A DNA stretch of 64,000 bases from JACKIC01 sp964392305 (GTDB lineage Bacteria > Planctomycetota > UBA1135 > UBA2386), in assembly GCA_964392305.1 (NCBI GenBank), contig CAYMPV010000033.1, positions 8,997-72,996 on the forward strand, read 5' to 3'. Under the pieces are notes generated by a model. It did no database searches and was not told the DNA's origin. It was given only the letters and a program-made list of their open reading frames with translations. The position numbers and the translations under genes are program-made. Numbering within the stretch: position 1 is the first letter of the stretch; every line of letters starts with the position of its first letter. Shown piece after piece: positions 24,812 to 34,072 of this stretch.

Positions 24812-25588
24812 TCAGTGCTTCTTGTCGCCGCCGCCGCCGCCGTGATTGCCGAGGTAGACCTTGAGCTTGCTGCGCAGCGCGCCCGGCGCGACGCCCGACT
24901 GGATGCCGACGACGCCCTCGAGCACCATGTTCTTGAGCAGCTGGTCGTGCTCGATGTGGCGCTTGAGCTTGAACGACATCGGCAGGCAGACGACGTTGGC
25001 GTAACCGACGCCGTAGACCGTGGCGACGAACGCCACGGCGATGCCGGGACCGATCTGTTCGGGATACTGCAGCACGCTCATCACGTGCATCAGGCCGAGC
25101 ACCGCGCCGAGCACACCGACCGTCGGCGCCAGCGCGCCCCACGTCTCCCAGAACTTCAGGCCCGCCTTGTCGTCTTCTTCGGCGATGTGCATGTCGACCT
25201 CGACGGTCTCGCGGATCGCCTCGGCAGAGCTGCCGTCGATGGCGAGCGTCAGGCACTTGACCAGGAACGGATCACCCTGGCCGCTGTTGGCATAGGTCTC
25301 GAGCGCGAGCAGACCTTCGCGACGCGCCAGGTTGGCGAGCTCGATGATCTTCTCCATCAGGCCGTGGAAGTCGTACTTCTTCGGCAGGAAGACCGTCTTC
25401 AGCGACTTGATCGCGAACGGCATGTCCGACGGCAGCGTCGCCACCATCGTCGCGCCCAGCGACCCGAGGATCACGATCATGAACGCCGTGACCTGCAGCA
25501 GCGCCGTCGGGTGCCCGCCCTCCAGGATCATGCCGCCGATGACGCCGATGAAGGCGATCACCAGTCCGAGAATGCTGAAGATGTCCAT
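24812..25588 (-). CDS. motA: flagellar motor stator protein MotA
   Basis: A 258-residue membrane protein with four helices: GLVIAFIGVIGGMIL, ALLQVTAFMIVILGSLGATM, LAPTVGVLGAVLGLMHVMS and IAVAFVATVYGVGYANV. The Pro of LAPTVGVLGAV and the family pattern between helices 2 and 3, with charged cytoplasmic residues contacting FliG, support MotA. The His/Gly-rich C-terminus (NHGGGGGDKKH) is unusual. The start at 25588 (MDIFSILG) is typical. It is transcribed with motB, 38 kb from the flagellin in this window. Confidence 0.93.
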   Translation of the reverse strand: MDIFSILGLVIAFIGVIGGMILEGGHPTALLQVTAFMIVILGSLGATMVATLPSDMPFAIKSLKTVFLPKKYDFHGLMEKIIELANLARREGLLALETYANSGQGDPFLVKCLTLAIDGSSAEAIRETVEVDMHIAEEDDKAGLKFWETWGALAPTVGVLGAVLGLMHVMSVLQYPEQIGPGIAVAFVATVYGVGYANVVCLPMSFKLKRHIEHDQLLKNMVLEGVVGIQSGVAPGALRSKLKVYLGNHGGGGGDKKH

Positions 25589-25943
25589 GCCCGACTTGCC
25601 CCGAGTCCCGGTTGCCGCGACGCGACGATGCGCCACCTGGATGATGGACTTTCGGCGCGGTCACTTGAGCGATCGCCGGGTCGTGCTTCGGGACGATCAG
25701 CGGCCGCGGCTGTGGTGAATGCCGACACCGTCGCGACGCCGCTGTCGGCAGACGCGCCGAACGCCCGCGGGGCCACTGCCACGTCGGCAGCACCAGCCAA
25801 GGTCTCGTTCCCCTCACGGAACACGTCGGTGCGCGGGTGTCGCAGATCCGGCACACCGGGCCCCTCTTCGCCTTGCCGCGCCCAAACATCTGCCGGCCTC
25901 TGAGTTGCATGGGGCGCCGCCCCCTGACACCCTCCGCCACGCC
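25589..25943. other. intergenic region between divergent motA and cytochrome genes
   Basis: A 355-bp stretch that must hold both promoters. I see no gene with plausible coding character and no clear -35/-10 or sigma-54 element. A small GGGGC-gcc-GCCCC hairpin lies about 20 bp before the cytochrome start. Confidence 0.5.
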
Positions 25944-28535
25944 ATGAACTTCCTGAGCAAACGGTTCCTCCTCCTGCTGACCCCGATCGCGGTGATCGCG
26001 GTGACCTCCTGCATCAGCGGCGGGCCGACGCGCGTCGCCACCGGCGGTGCGACTATCGAAGCGCCGCTCGGCTCGCGCCAACACACCGCGACGGTGATGA
26101 GCTCGAAGTTCTGCGGCACGTGCCATCCGGCGATCTACGCCGAGCACGCCGAGAACACCCACGGCCGCGCCTTCACCGACGAGGAAGCGCGCCTGGCCAC
26201 GGGCCACTTCGACCAGGAAGACTGCATCCGCTGCCACACGCCGCGCCCGATTTTCGAGACCGGCATCGGCCAGAACCCGCAGCGCCGCTGGCACGGGCTC
26301 GAGGAGGGCAACACCTGCATGACGTGCCACTGGAAGCAGGACACCGACTACAGCAGCTTCGTCGGCGGCGCCGAGTGCAAGACCGCGTTCGACGATCGTG
26401 TCGGCACCGTCGAAGCCTGCGCCACCTGCCATCGCAACCACGGCACGCCCTACCAGTGGGAGAAGGCGCCCAACGGCAAGCTCGCGGGGCGCACCTGCGT
26501 CAGCTGCCACATGAAGCAGATCGAGCGACCAGTGGCCGTGGGCGGCCCTGTTCGCATGGTGCGCAGCCACGTGTTTCCCGGTTGCCGCGACGTCGATCAG
26601 GTCAACCGCGCCTACAGCTACGACGCGCGCATCGAAGGCAACGAGGTCAAGGTCACGATCGAGAACGACGGCGCTGGCCACAACTTCCCCACCGAACTCA
26701 AGCAGCGCGCGGTGGAGTCCGTGATCGTGGTGCACGACGTCGCCGGCCGTGAGGTGTCGCGCTCGCGCATGGTGTTCCGCGATCCGTACAAGCGGCCCTA
26801 CGGTCTGCACCTGCAGGTCAACACGCAGATCCCTTCGGGTGAACACCGCGTGCACACCGTGCCGCTGAAAGTCGAAGACGGCACCGTCACGTGCGAGCTG
26901 CACTTCAAGTACTACTACCCGATCGAGGACAACGACCCCGACATGGCGCGCCGGCTCGAACAACGCCGGCTGGTGTTCGCGAACATCACGCCGTCGGACA
27001 AGCCGGTCGAGTCCGATCCCGAGGTGAAGGTCTCGACGCCCGAACACGTCAGCGCGCGCGCCGCGGGCGTCGCCAACCTCGTCGACTACGCGCGACCGCC
27101 GATCGGTGAGACCAGGATCGACGTGCCGACCGGCGACACCACCGCGGACATCGAGCAGCTGATCGCGCTCTTCCAGTTCCCGCTGCCCGAAGGCAACCGC
27201 CTGGCGCGCGCGCGACTCGCCGAGATCGGCTTGCCGGCGGTGTCGCAGTTGATCACCGCGCTGGGCTCCTGGGACAACAAGACGTTCAACCAGTCGATCG
27301 CGACGCTGCGCAAGATCGGCGCGCCGGCGGCGCCCGCCGTGCGCGCCGCGTTGCAGCACGACGAACTCTACGTGCGCATCCACGCCCGCAAGCTGCTGGC
27401 GATGATGCCGCTGCCGACGGATCGCGCGGCACTGATCGGCGAGGCGCTGGCCGGCCTGAAGATGCCCAACGCGCTCGACCGCGCGTCAACCGTCGACCTG
27501 TTGGCGCACATCGGCGGCGACCTGGTGGTCGGACCGATCCTGCCGCTGCTCGACGATGCCGACCCCGACGTGGTGCGCTCGGCGGCGATGGCCCTCGCCG
27601 CGCTGGACGCAAGGAACGCGATCGAACCGATGACCGCGGCGCTGCGCGCGGCACCGTTCCCGGAGACGCGCATGGACCTCGCCACGGCGCTCGGCCAACT
27701 CGGCAGCGCGGTCGGCATCCCATTGCTGCTCGACGACCTGGACCTCGCCGACGACCTGCTGCGCGAAGACGCCTTCGAGATGTTCTACGCGCTCACCGGC
27801 AAACACTTCGGCTACCAGACCTCCGCGCCGCGACCGCAGCGCCTGGCCGCCGTCTCGGCCCTGCAGGCCTGGTGGGCCAAGGAAGGCAGCGCCGACGCGC
27901 TGCTGCGACCCCATCGCACTTCACACGAGAACGACGAGAAGGCCTGGCTGATCGTCGCCACGATGGGCGGCAGCGACGGCAACCTGCCAGAGGCCAAGGA
28001 TGTCGACAAAGCCGTCGAGACCCTGGTGACGATGGGCAAGGACGCGATCCCGGCGCTGTTGCGCGGCCTGAAGTTCCCGCCCGGCTTCGGCCAGAAACGC
28101 GCGTTGATCCTCACCGCGCTGCATCGCATCGGCGACCGCGCCGCGGCGCCGTTCGTCGCCGAAGCGCTGCGCGATCCGGTGCTCGGTGTCGCTGCCTATG
28201 CGGCGCTCACACTCGAGACCTGCGGCGACGAGCACAACGTCGCAGCGCTGCGCCAGTACGTCGCCCGCCTCGAGTCGACGGCCGCCCAGGGCGCGCTGCC
28301 GGCATCGATCCCCGACATCGACCCTCTGCTGGCGCAGGCCGCGCGCACGCGCCTGTTGATCGGCGACCGCAGCGCCAAGCACGAGCTCGCCAACCTGCTG
28401 CTCAGCGACAACGAGGTCGCGCGGCAGCAGGCGATCGACACGCTCAGCGAGGTCTTCGGCGGCACCAAGGGCTACGACCCGAGCGCCAGCAAGGCCGAAC
28501 GGCACGCCGCCGCGAAGCCCTGGCTCGCCGACTGA
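25944..28535 (+). CDS. pentaheme cytochrome c-HEAT repeat fusion lipoprotein
   Basis: An 863-residue exported protein. A lipoprotein signal ends at Cys23 (VIAVTSC). Five CxxCH heme-binding motifs follow: CGTCH (57-61), CIRCH (94-98), CMTCH (125-129), CATCH (159-163) and CVSCH (185-189), in the style of cytochrome c554/NapC-related multiheme proteins. Residues about 200-380 form a beta-rich linker domain. From about 390 to the end the chain is HEAT-like (APAVRAALQHDELYVRIHARK and many similar units). It probably mediates periplasmic electron transfer on a scaffold; the redox partner is unknown. A strong hairpin follows the stop. Confidence 0.85.
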   Translation: MNFLSKRFLLLLTPIAVIAVTSCISGGPTRVATGGATIEAPLGSRQHTATVMSSKFCGTCHPAIYAEHAENTHGRAFTDEEARLATGHFDQEDCIRCHTPRPIFETGIGQNPQRRWHGLEEGNTCMTCHWKQDTDYSSFVGGAECKTAFDDRVGTVEACATCHRNHGTPYQWEKAPNGKLAGRTCVSCHMKQIERPVAVGGPVRMVRSHVFPGCRDVDQVNRAYSYDARIEGNEVKVTIENDGAGHNFPTELKQRAVESVIVVHDVAGREVSRSRMVFRDPYKRPYGLHLQVNTQIPSGEHRVHTVPLKVEDGTVTCELHFKYYYPIEDNDPDMARRLEQRRLVFANITPSDKPVESDPEVKVSTPEHVSARAAGVANLVDYARPPIGETRIDVPTGDTTADIEQLIALFQFPLPEGNRLARARLAEIGLPAVSQLITALGSWDNKTFNQSIATLRKIGAPAAPAVRAALQHDELYVRIHARKLLAMMPLPTDRAALIGEALAGLKMPNALDRASTVDLLAHIGGDLVVGPILPLLDDADPDVVRSAAMALAALDARNAIEPMTAALRAAPFPETRMDLATALGQLGSAVGIPLLLDDLDLADDLLREDAFEMFYALTGKHFGYQTSAPRPQRLAAVSALQAWWAKEGSADALLRPHRTSHENDEKAWLIVATMGGSDGNLPEAKDVDKAVETLVTMGKDAIPALLRGLKFPPGFGQKRALILTALHRIGDRAAAPFVAEALRDPVLGVAAYAALTLETCGDEHNVAALRQYVARLESTAAQGALPASIPDIDPLLAQAARTRLLIGDRSAKHELANLLLSDNEVARQQAIDTLSEVFGGTKGYDPSASKAERHAAAKPWLAD

Positions 28536-28543
28536 GGTGGGCT

Positions 28544-28579
28544 GGCGCCGGGGTCGGCGCATCGTGCCGACCCCGCGCC
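28544..28579. terminator. bidirectional terminator hairpin between convergent genes
   Basis: About 14-bp stem with one bulge (GGCGCCGGGGTCGGC / GCCGACCCCGCGCC) and a 7-nt loop, 8 bp after the cytochrome stop and before the end of the convergent cupin gene. It could serve both. The remainder of 28580-28713 shows nothing. Confidence 0.7.
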
Positions 28580-28713
28580 GTGGTCAGGCTCGCGCGATAC
28601 GTGGCGCCGACCTGCGGCCGTGGGCGCACGCGCTCGCGTATGCGCTGAGCGAGGCAGGCATACGCCGCGCCCGGCCGAACTCTCCGAACTCGACCCCGGC
28701 ACCTGATCGGGTG

Positions 28714-29451
28714 TCAGCCCTGGCGCCAGGTCGCCCGGAAGCGGCGTTCGTCGGCCCGCGTCGGCTCGCCGATCTCGAGCAGCGGCGCCGCGCGACGTTC
28801 GTGGATGCGCGTCGTGATGTCGAGACCGGAGGCGCCCTCGGGGCCGCCGACGAACCCGTGCACGTAGTGGCGTTCCAGGTTGACGAGGTTGATGTCGCCG
28901 GGGCGCAGCACCTGCTCGACCGTGCGCTGCACCTCGAACGCCGCCTTGGTGTCGAAATCGCGCGCGCCGACGACCTCGTAGTTGCTGACGATCGCGCTGC
29001 CGGTGAGGCCGAGCGTGACGACGTTGCCGTAGGTGTGTGCGTGCGGTGAGATCACGGCGCCCGGCCCGAGATGCCAATGCAGCATCGTGAACGGGTCGGG
29101 GCCGTGGTTGCTGCCGATGCGCTTGCCGGGCCCGGTCTGGCGCATCTCGGGCACGGGCACGGCGCCGAGCCGGACGGCGAAGCTGGCCAGCGTCAGCAGG
29201 TAACGGTCCTGCCCTTTCGCCGACGTGTCGGCGACCAACTCGCGGCAGACCGGCGCCACTGCGGCGACGAACTCCTCGACGGTGAAGCCGTCCGCCGGCC
29301 GCCCCCGCTCCAACCACCGCGGCGACGCACCGGGCAGGTTCACAGCAGCGCACGCCGCGGCGATCGCGCCCAGCAGACCTCGCCGACAGACGACGAGACC
29401 GGGCGCTGGGGAAACGGATTCGCCGAAGGGCAGGTCGTCGTGGGGCATCAT
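28714..29451 (-). CDS. exported cupin-fold protein (cysteine dioxygenase-like)
   Basis: A 245-residue protein. The N-terminus (VCRRGLLGAIAAACAAVNLPGA) looks like a twin-Arg signal. The central HWHLGPGAVISPHAHTYG, then SAIVSNYEVVG and DINLVNLERHYVHGF, give the two His-rich cupin motifs expected for a metal-binding beta-barrel such as cysteine dioxygenase or a related thiol dioxygenase. The substrate is unknown, and export would be unusual for classical cysteine dioxygenase. The start is at 29451 (two tandem ATG codons); the in-frame extension upstream only shadows the next gene. Confidence 0.65.
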   Translation of the reverse strand: MMPHDDLPFGESVSPAPGLVVCRRGLLGAIAAACAAVNLPGASPRWLERGRPADGFTVEEFVAAVAPVCRELVADTSAKGQDRYLLTLASFAVRLGAVPVPEMRQTGPGKRIGSNHGPDPFTMLHWHLGPGAVISPHAHTYGNVVTLGLTGSAIVSNYEVVGARDFDTKAAFEVQRTVEQVLRPGDINLVNLERHYVHGFVGGPEGASGLDITTRIHERRAAPLLEIGEPTRADERRFRATWRQG

Positions 29452-29533
29452 TGCGGAGTTGTCGCCCGAGCCGCACCGATCATGACGACGATCTCGCAGA
29501 AACGACCGGGAACATGTCCGGGCGCCACCCGGC

Positions 29534-30904
29534 TCACCGGCGCCCGGGGGTCGTCGGCTGCTGGGGCTGCGGCCTGAGCTGCTGTTCGATCCAGGCTCGC
29601 CACGGCGCATCGAGCCGCTCGATCGGTTGGCCGAGCAGGCGATCGAGCTCGCTGCTGCTGTCCATCCGGATCGGGCGATACACGAACCCCAGGTACCCGA
29701 GCAGCGCGTGGCGCAGCTCGGTCCGGCCCGACTCGAGCATCCAGGCGACCGCCAGCTCCGCGGCGGGCCAGGCGAACGCGTTCTCGTCGGACACGCCGCC
29801 CCACAGCTTCTTGCTGTCGTAGAGGGCCACGTCGCGCAGACGGTGTTCGCGTTCCGCGAGCACGGCCCGCCCGTCCTGCGGGTCGATCCGCCACGCACCG
29901 AGGGTCGCGCGGCCTGCCGGCCCGGTCATGCTGTGGTCGAGGTAGCGTCCGAGGCCGACCTCGCACCACGCGGCGGGCCGGTATCCCGACGCAACGTTCG
30001 AGTTGCCGCCCACCGTGCAGAAGATCAGGTGGGACGTCGCGGCCTCGAACAGACGCAGCGGCCGCGCCGCCGTCTCGTCCGGGAAGTACGTGTAGCTGAT
30101 CGCGACCTTGCGGTCCGTCCGCCAACCGGGTTGCGGCGGCACGTGACCGAACAGGTCCCCGCCGCCGGGGTCGAACCACGGGCTCTTGTGGTTCGCCTCG
30201 CCGGGCACCGTCTTGTTGCCCGGGAACCGCCGCTCGTCGCGCCAGATCTCCATCTGCATCTTGTCGTTGGCGACCTCGTAGAGGCGCAGCCCTTCGCCGA
30301 AACGGTCGAACCAGGCGAGGTGGAAGCGCTCGAGATCCCACACGGCGTCGACGACGCGGCGCAGGTCGGCGTTGCTCTTGACGCGGAAGTGCTCGCCCTC
30401 GATGCACCACGCGTCCTGCCATCTGGAACGCAGCGCCTCCAGCTCCGCGAGCGACTTCCAAGCGCCGTCGAACGGCCACTGCCACTCCCCCTTGTGCCGG
30501 CGATGCCCGAGCAGCGCGCGCGCACCCTCGTGGTCCGGTTCGCGCAGCACGAGGTCCAGCGCCGCGACGCGCGCGAGATCGGGCAGCCCGCGGGACGCGG
30601 CCCACTCCGCGAGGAACCAGCGGTTCTTCACGTTGTTCGGCAGCCGATCGAGCCGCGCGAAGAACTCGCGCACGCGATCGCGCACGGTGTCCAGCGCCGC
30701 AACCTCGCTGGCGGGCAACGTCCGCCGCTCCTGACCGACCCGCACCGTGACCTGGCCCGGTTCGTACCGGGCGAAGACGCGACCGCGCAGCAACGTGCCG
30801 TCCTTCAACGTGACCACGTCGCGCAGATCGTCCTGACCGGGCACGCCCGCGGCGGCCGCGACGACGGCAAGCGCGATGCGATGTCCACGGTGCGAGAGCG
30901 TCAT
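29534..30904 (-). CDS. secreted peptidase-like protein with degenerate active site
   Basis: A 456-residue exported protein with a signal peptide (about 1-23). Residues 28-70 form a small beta module (VVTLKDGTLLRGRVF) seen in planctomycete exported proteins. The second half has the layout of DUF1570-type gluzincins, with a helix at 286-293 (FEAATSHL) and PAAWCEVGLGRYL (310-322). These match the places of HExxH and the Glu helix, but the first His is Phe and the third-ligand helix is altered, so metalloprotease activity is doubtful. Compare the intact motif in the gene at 37101-38480. Confidence 0.6.
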   Translation of the reverse strand: MTLSHRGHRIALAVVAAAAGVPGQDDLRDVVTLKDGTLLRGRVFARYEPGQVTVRVGQERRTLPASEVAALDTVRDRVREFFARLDRLPNNVKNRWFLAEWAASRGLPDLARVAALDLVLREPDHEGARALLGHRRHKGEWQWPFDGAWKSLAELEALRSRWQDAWCIEGEHFRVKSNADLRRVVDAVWDLERFHLAWFDRFGEGLRLYEVANDKMQMEIWRDERRFPGNKTVPGEANHKSPWFDPGGGDLFGHVPPQPGWRTDRKVAISYTYFPDETAARPLRLFEAATSHLIFCTVGGNSNVASGYRPAAWCEVGLGRYLDHSMTGPAGRATLGAWRIDPQDGRAVLAEREHRLRDVALYDSKKLWGGVSDENAFAWPAAELAVAWMLESGRTELRHALLGYLGFVYRPIRMDSSSELDRLLGQPIERLDAPWRAWIEQQLRPQPQQPTTPGRR

Positions 30905-31122
30905 GCCGGCAGATTAGCCGGTTCCCGCGGACGCGTGGGGCCGACCGCGTTCCGTCCCGGCCGGCATCGTCGACGACACGCTCCTCGCCCCATCGCGGCC
31001 GGGCCACGACGCGTGCGGCGGCGAACGGGCGCCCCGACAAACGCCGTCGACTTCTCGCTGCTGTCGTTCGCGAGCCGGGCCTCGGCGTCGAACGCGGTGT
31101 TCGCGATCGTCGTGCCGTGAAG

Positions 31123-32070
31123 TCAGCGCGGGCCGGGTTCGTCGAGTTCGAGGCGTTGCTGCCCGGCGGCGACGATCAGCGGCACTTCGATGCTCTCGGG
31201 GATGCCTCCTCGGTACTCGAACGCGCTCGCGTCGGCCAGGGGCTCGTAGACGACCAGGAAGCGGCCCGCCGGCACGCGCTCGGGCAGCACGAAGCAGCCG
31301 CGTTCGTTGGCCTCCGCCCCGGTGACGAACGAACGGGCTCCTTCGGTGTCGACGGTGAACACACTCACCATCGTGATCGGGTCCTTGCTCCACACCGGGG
31401 CCTTGCCGCGCACCATGGCACCGCGCTGCAGCGCGGTGCGGCCGACGTCCACCCGACTGGTACCGCCGATGTCGATGTCGCGCACGACGTGGGGACACCG
31501 ATCGGGCAGTCGGATCCGCAGGTTGTAGGGTCCTGGCTCGAGGCGCCGCAGGCAGAACCTACCGAACCGGTCCACACGCGTGACCGCCGCGGTCGCCACG
31601 TGCACTTCGATCCTGCGCATCGCGAGCGACGGTTGCAGCGCGAACACCGGGATCGTCTCGACCACGGCGCCACGAGCGGGATCACCATGCTCGTCGACGA
31701 CGATCCCGACGATCGAACCGCCGAAGTCGAGGCCCACGTCGACGATGGACCGTTCTCCCGCGGAGATGTGGAAGGTCTCCGACCACCTGCGCGCGAAACC
31801 CGGCGCCGCGACGCGCAGTCTGTAGGTTCCCGGCACGAGGTCGTCGAGCCGCAGCCCATCCCCCCGTCGCTCGCGCATGTGCACTTCACGCGTCAGCAGC
31901 TCCTCGAAACGCTTGCCGTCCAGCCGCATCACGGTGAGCGTGTAGAAAGCGATCGGCCCGCCATGCGGGTCACTCACGCGGATCAGGGCCTCGCCGACCT
32001 GCGCCGCCTGCGCCGCGCGAGGAGTTACGGACAGGAGCCCGGCGAGCAGGCCGAATACGATGGCAATCAT
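31123..32070 (-). CDS. secreted protein with carboxypeptidase-regulatory-like domains
   Basis: A 315-residue exported protein; the start at 32070 (MIAIVFGLLAGLLS) gives a signal peptide ending near AQAAQ. The mature part consists of transthyretin-like beta-sandwich repeats: DGLRLDDLVPGTYRLRVAAPGF, GSIVGIVVDEHGDPARGAVVE and RFCLRRLEPGPYNLRI are carboxypeptidase-regulatory hallmarks. Likely an envelope or matrix protein. The same domain type forms the tail of the sigma factor fusion at 48848-51328. No enzyme motif. Confidence 0.7.
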   Translation of the reverse strand: MIAIVFGLLAGLLSVTPRAAQAAQVGEALIRVSDPHGGPIAFYTLTVMRLDGKRFEELLTREVHMRERRGDGLRLDDLVPGTYRLRVAAPGFARRWSETFHISAGERSIVDVGLDFGGSIVGIVVDEHGDPARGAVVETIPVFALQPSLAMRRIEVHVATAAVTRVDRFGRFCLRRLEPGPYNLRIRLPDRCPHVVRDIDIGGTSRVDVGRTALQRGAMVRGKAPVWSKDPITMVSVFTVDTEGARSFVTGAEANERGCFVLPERVPAGRFLVVYEPLADASAFEYRGGIPESIEVPLIVAAGQQRLELDEPGPR

Positions 32071-32137
32071 GGGCTGACGCGGCGCGATCGGACGTGCCTC
32101 CACACGGGTTCTTCCCGAAACGACCCAAGGACAACCG

Positions 32138-32452
32138 ATGCATTTCGTGCGCCACACCGCGATCGCGCTCCTCTTCGCCACGACGGTCGCCGCGCAGAGC
32201 ACGGTCGCGCCGCAGTAGCTCCGCCCACGGGTAACGCCGCCCACGAACCTCGGCGCATGCGGAACGGATCGCCGACGACCACGCCGCGTTGGGAACCCGG
32301 CCCACGGCCTCTCGCGCACGAGCACCACCGCGCTGCACGTGCTGTCCCTGCTGACGTTCATCCGCTACTCGCGGCTCGTGCGCGGATGCCCCCTTGACGC
32401 ATCGCGCATCCTGCGCACACTGCCCCCCGCCATGAACTTCGTGTTCGTCTGA
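32138..32452 (+). pseudogene. decayed secreted-protein gene (signal peptide plus tail remnant)
   Basis: AAGGA lies 8 nt before an ATG that encodes a perfect signal peptide, MHFVRHTAIALLFATTVAAQ, but a TAG stops it at codon 27 (32216-32218). Reading on in the same frame to TGA at 32450 gives GACGTD, GNPAHGLSRTSTTALHVLSLL and RGCPLDASRIL. These line up with GSAC, GNAGFALDLAAAPTQALFLLG and GSGCTVEIAQA of the C-terminal domain at 34684-36714. The middle of the gene is missing. I read it as an internal deletion plus a nonsense change. The flanks 32071-32137 and 32453-32566 show nothing else. Confidence 0.55.
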
Positions 32453-32566
32453 CGGCTCGGTCGACCCGGCGGCGCCCCGCGCCCCGCAGCGTCCCTCGCA
32501 CCCGCGCGCCCAATGGTCGCAGCCGGGTGCGGTCCGTCCCGACCGTCCCTCCACGACACGAACGTC

Positions 32567-33811
32567 ATGCCAGCTCTCCGTACCCACGGCGGCTCGCGCC
32601 ACGCCAGACTGCGCGTGGACCGCAGCACCCGTCACCACCTGCAGACCCTGCCCACCACCGCCTCGCGCGCGGTGTTCCTCGAACTCTGCCGCGTCGCGCG
32701 GCAACGCTCCGCCCTGCTCGGCCGCACCTGGCTGCCGCCCAAGGGTGAACCGCAGCTCGAGCTGCTGCGCAACGTCGCCGCCGCGCACGACCACTTCGTG
32801 CGCGATGCCGACACCTGGCCCGGCGACGCGGGCTCGGCCAACGACGCCGCGGTGTCGCTGACCGACCATCTGCTCGCGCGCTATCCGGTGCCGCGCGTAC
32901 TGCACCAGGTGTGGCGCGGCGGCACGGATGCCGAGGCAGCGCGCGCACGCCGCTGGTTCGTCGAGCACGGCGCGGGTCGCCCGTTGCGTCACCTCGACCT
33001 GCCGCTGCCGTTGACGCGGCGCATGGAACGGCACTTCCTCACGACACCGCCGCATCTCTCCGTGCCGCAGGCGCTGCGCCGCGCCGAGCTGCTGGGCCTG
33101 GGCGCGACGCCCGAACTCACCCAGACCGTGCTCGGCACACGCATGGGGCGCGATCTCACGAACCCCGCGTTCTGGCGCACGGTCGGCCAGTTCTTCGTGC
33201 GTGTGCAGGACACGATCGATCCGCTCGACGTCGACGTGATCGTCGACTTCGTGCACGGCGTGCGGCTGCAGCGCACGGAGGCCGAAGGACCCGACGGCCC
33301 CGTCGTACTCGAGCCGCCGCTGCCCGACTTCGAACTCGCCGGCCGTTCGCTCGCCTCGGTGCTGCGTCTCGCGCAATGGCACGCATCACTCGCGCGCGGC
33401 ACCGCCGCGACCTCGAAGTGGTCGGCCTCGCCGTTCTCGACGATGACGTTCGTGCGCGAACCCGGCCACCCAGCCACCGACGCTGAATCCGCGCGCGAAC
33501 CGCTGCTCTGGGAACTCGTCGAACTGCGTTCACCGCGCGCGCTGCAGCTCGAAGGCCGCGCCCTGCAGCACTGCGTCGCGACCTACTCCTCGTCGTGTCA
33601 CGACGGCACCGCACGCATCTGGTCGCTGCGCAGTCGCCGCGGCGCCGTCGTTCGCCCGTTGGTGACGCTCGAAGTGCGCCCGTCGTCGCGCGCGATCGTG
33701 CAGGTGCGCGGGCCGGACAACGCGGCGCCGACGCGGGCGTGTGCGCAGGCGATCGTGCAGTGGGCGCAGCGTGAGGGGCTCGCGGTCGAGGCGGAAGAGA
33801 TGCGGCGGTGA
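32567..33811 (+). CDS. PcfJ-domain protein
   Basis: A protein of about 414 residues. The C-terminal region (around 322-345) has LQLEGRALQHCVATYSSSCH followed by ARIWSLR, the core of the PcfJ domain found on plasmids, phages and some chromosomes. Its function is not known. The N-terminal two thirds are Arg/Leu-rich helices (VPRVLHQVWRG; LPLPLTRRMERHFL) without recognised domains. The ATG at 32567 is one choice; an in-frame ATG at 32513 would add 18 residues. No ribosome-binding site decides it. It stands alone on the plus strand after a pseudogene. Confidence 0.72.
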   Translation: MPALRTHGGSRHARLRVDRSTRHHLQTLPTTASRAVFLELCRVARQRSALLGRTWLPPKGEPQLELLRNVAAAHDHFVRDADTWPGDAGSANDAAVSLTDHLLARYPVPRVLHQVWRGGTDAEAARARRWFVEHGAGRPLRHLDLPLPLTRRMERHFLTTPPHLSVPQALRRAELLGLGATPELTQTVLGTRMGRDLTNPAFWRTVGQFFVRVQDTIDPLDVDVIVDFVHGVRLQRTEAEGPDGPVVLEPPLPDFELAGRSLASVLRLAQWHASLARGTAATSKWSASPFSTMTFVREPGHPATDAESAREPLLWELVELRSPRALQLEGRALQHCVATYSSSCHDGTARIWSLRSRRGAVVRPLVTLEVRPSSRAIVQVRGPDNAAPTRACAQAIVQWAQREGLAVEAEEMRR

Positions 33812-33908
33812 GGTCGGACCCTTGCGCCGACGAACGGCGCACCCAGCCTTCGGCGAAACGGTGCTGCAACGACCCTGCATAGTCCCGCCGCGCACATCGC
33901 ACGACTGC

Positions 33909-34016
33909 ATGCATCCGCGACGAGTCCTCGGAACTGTCCTGTGCTGCATGCTGCCGGCAGCCCTGGCGCTGGTGTGCTTCGAGCACGACTGGCCATGGCC
34001 ATCGGAAGCGGGATAG
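33909..34016 (+). CDS. possible 35-residue hydrophobic peptide
   Basis: A short frame coding MHPRRVLGTVLCCMLPAALA and a further 15 residues. Two Arg followed by a hydrophobic core resembles a signal or membrane peptide. There is no ribosome-binding site and no homologue I recognise. It lies 56 nt before the lipoprotein gene at 34073 and could equally be non-coding leader sequence. Confidence 0.22.
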   Translation: MHPRRVLGTVLCCMLPAALALVCFEHDWPWPSEAG

Positions 34017-34072
34017 ACTCTGCTGCTCGCGTTCGTTCGTCGGGCGAGTGCCCGCTACCCGGAGGTCCATCG

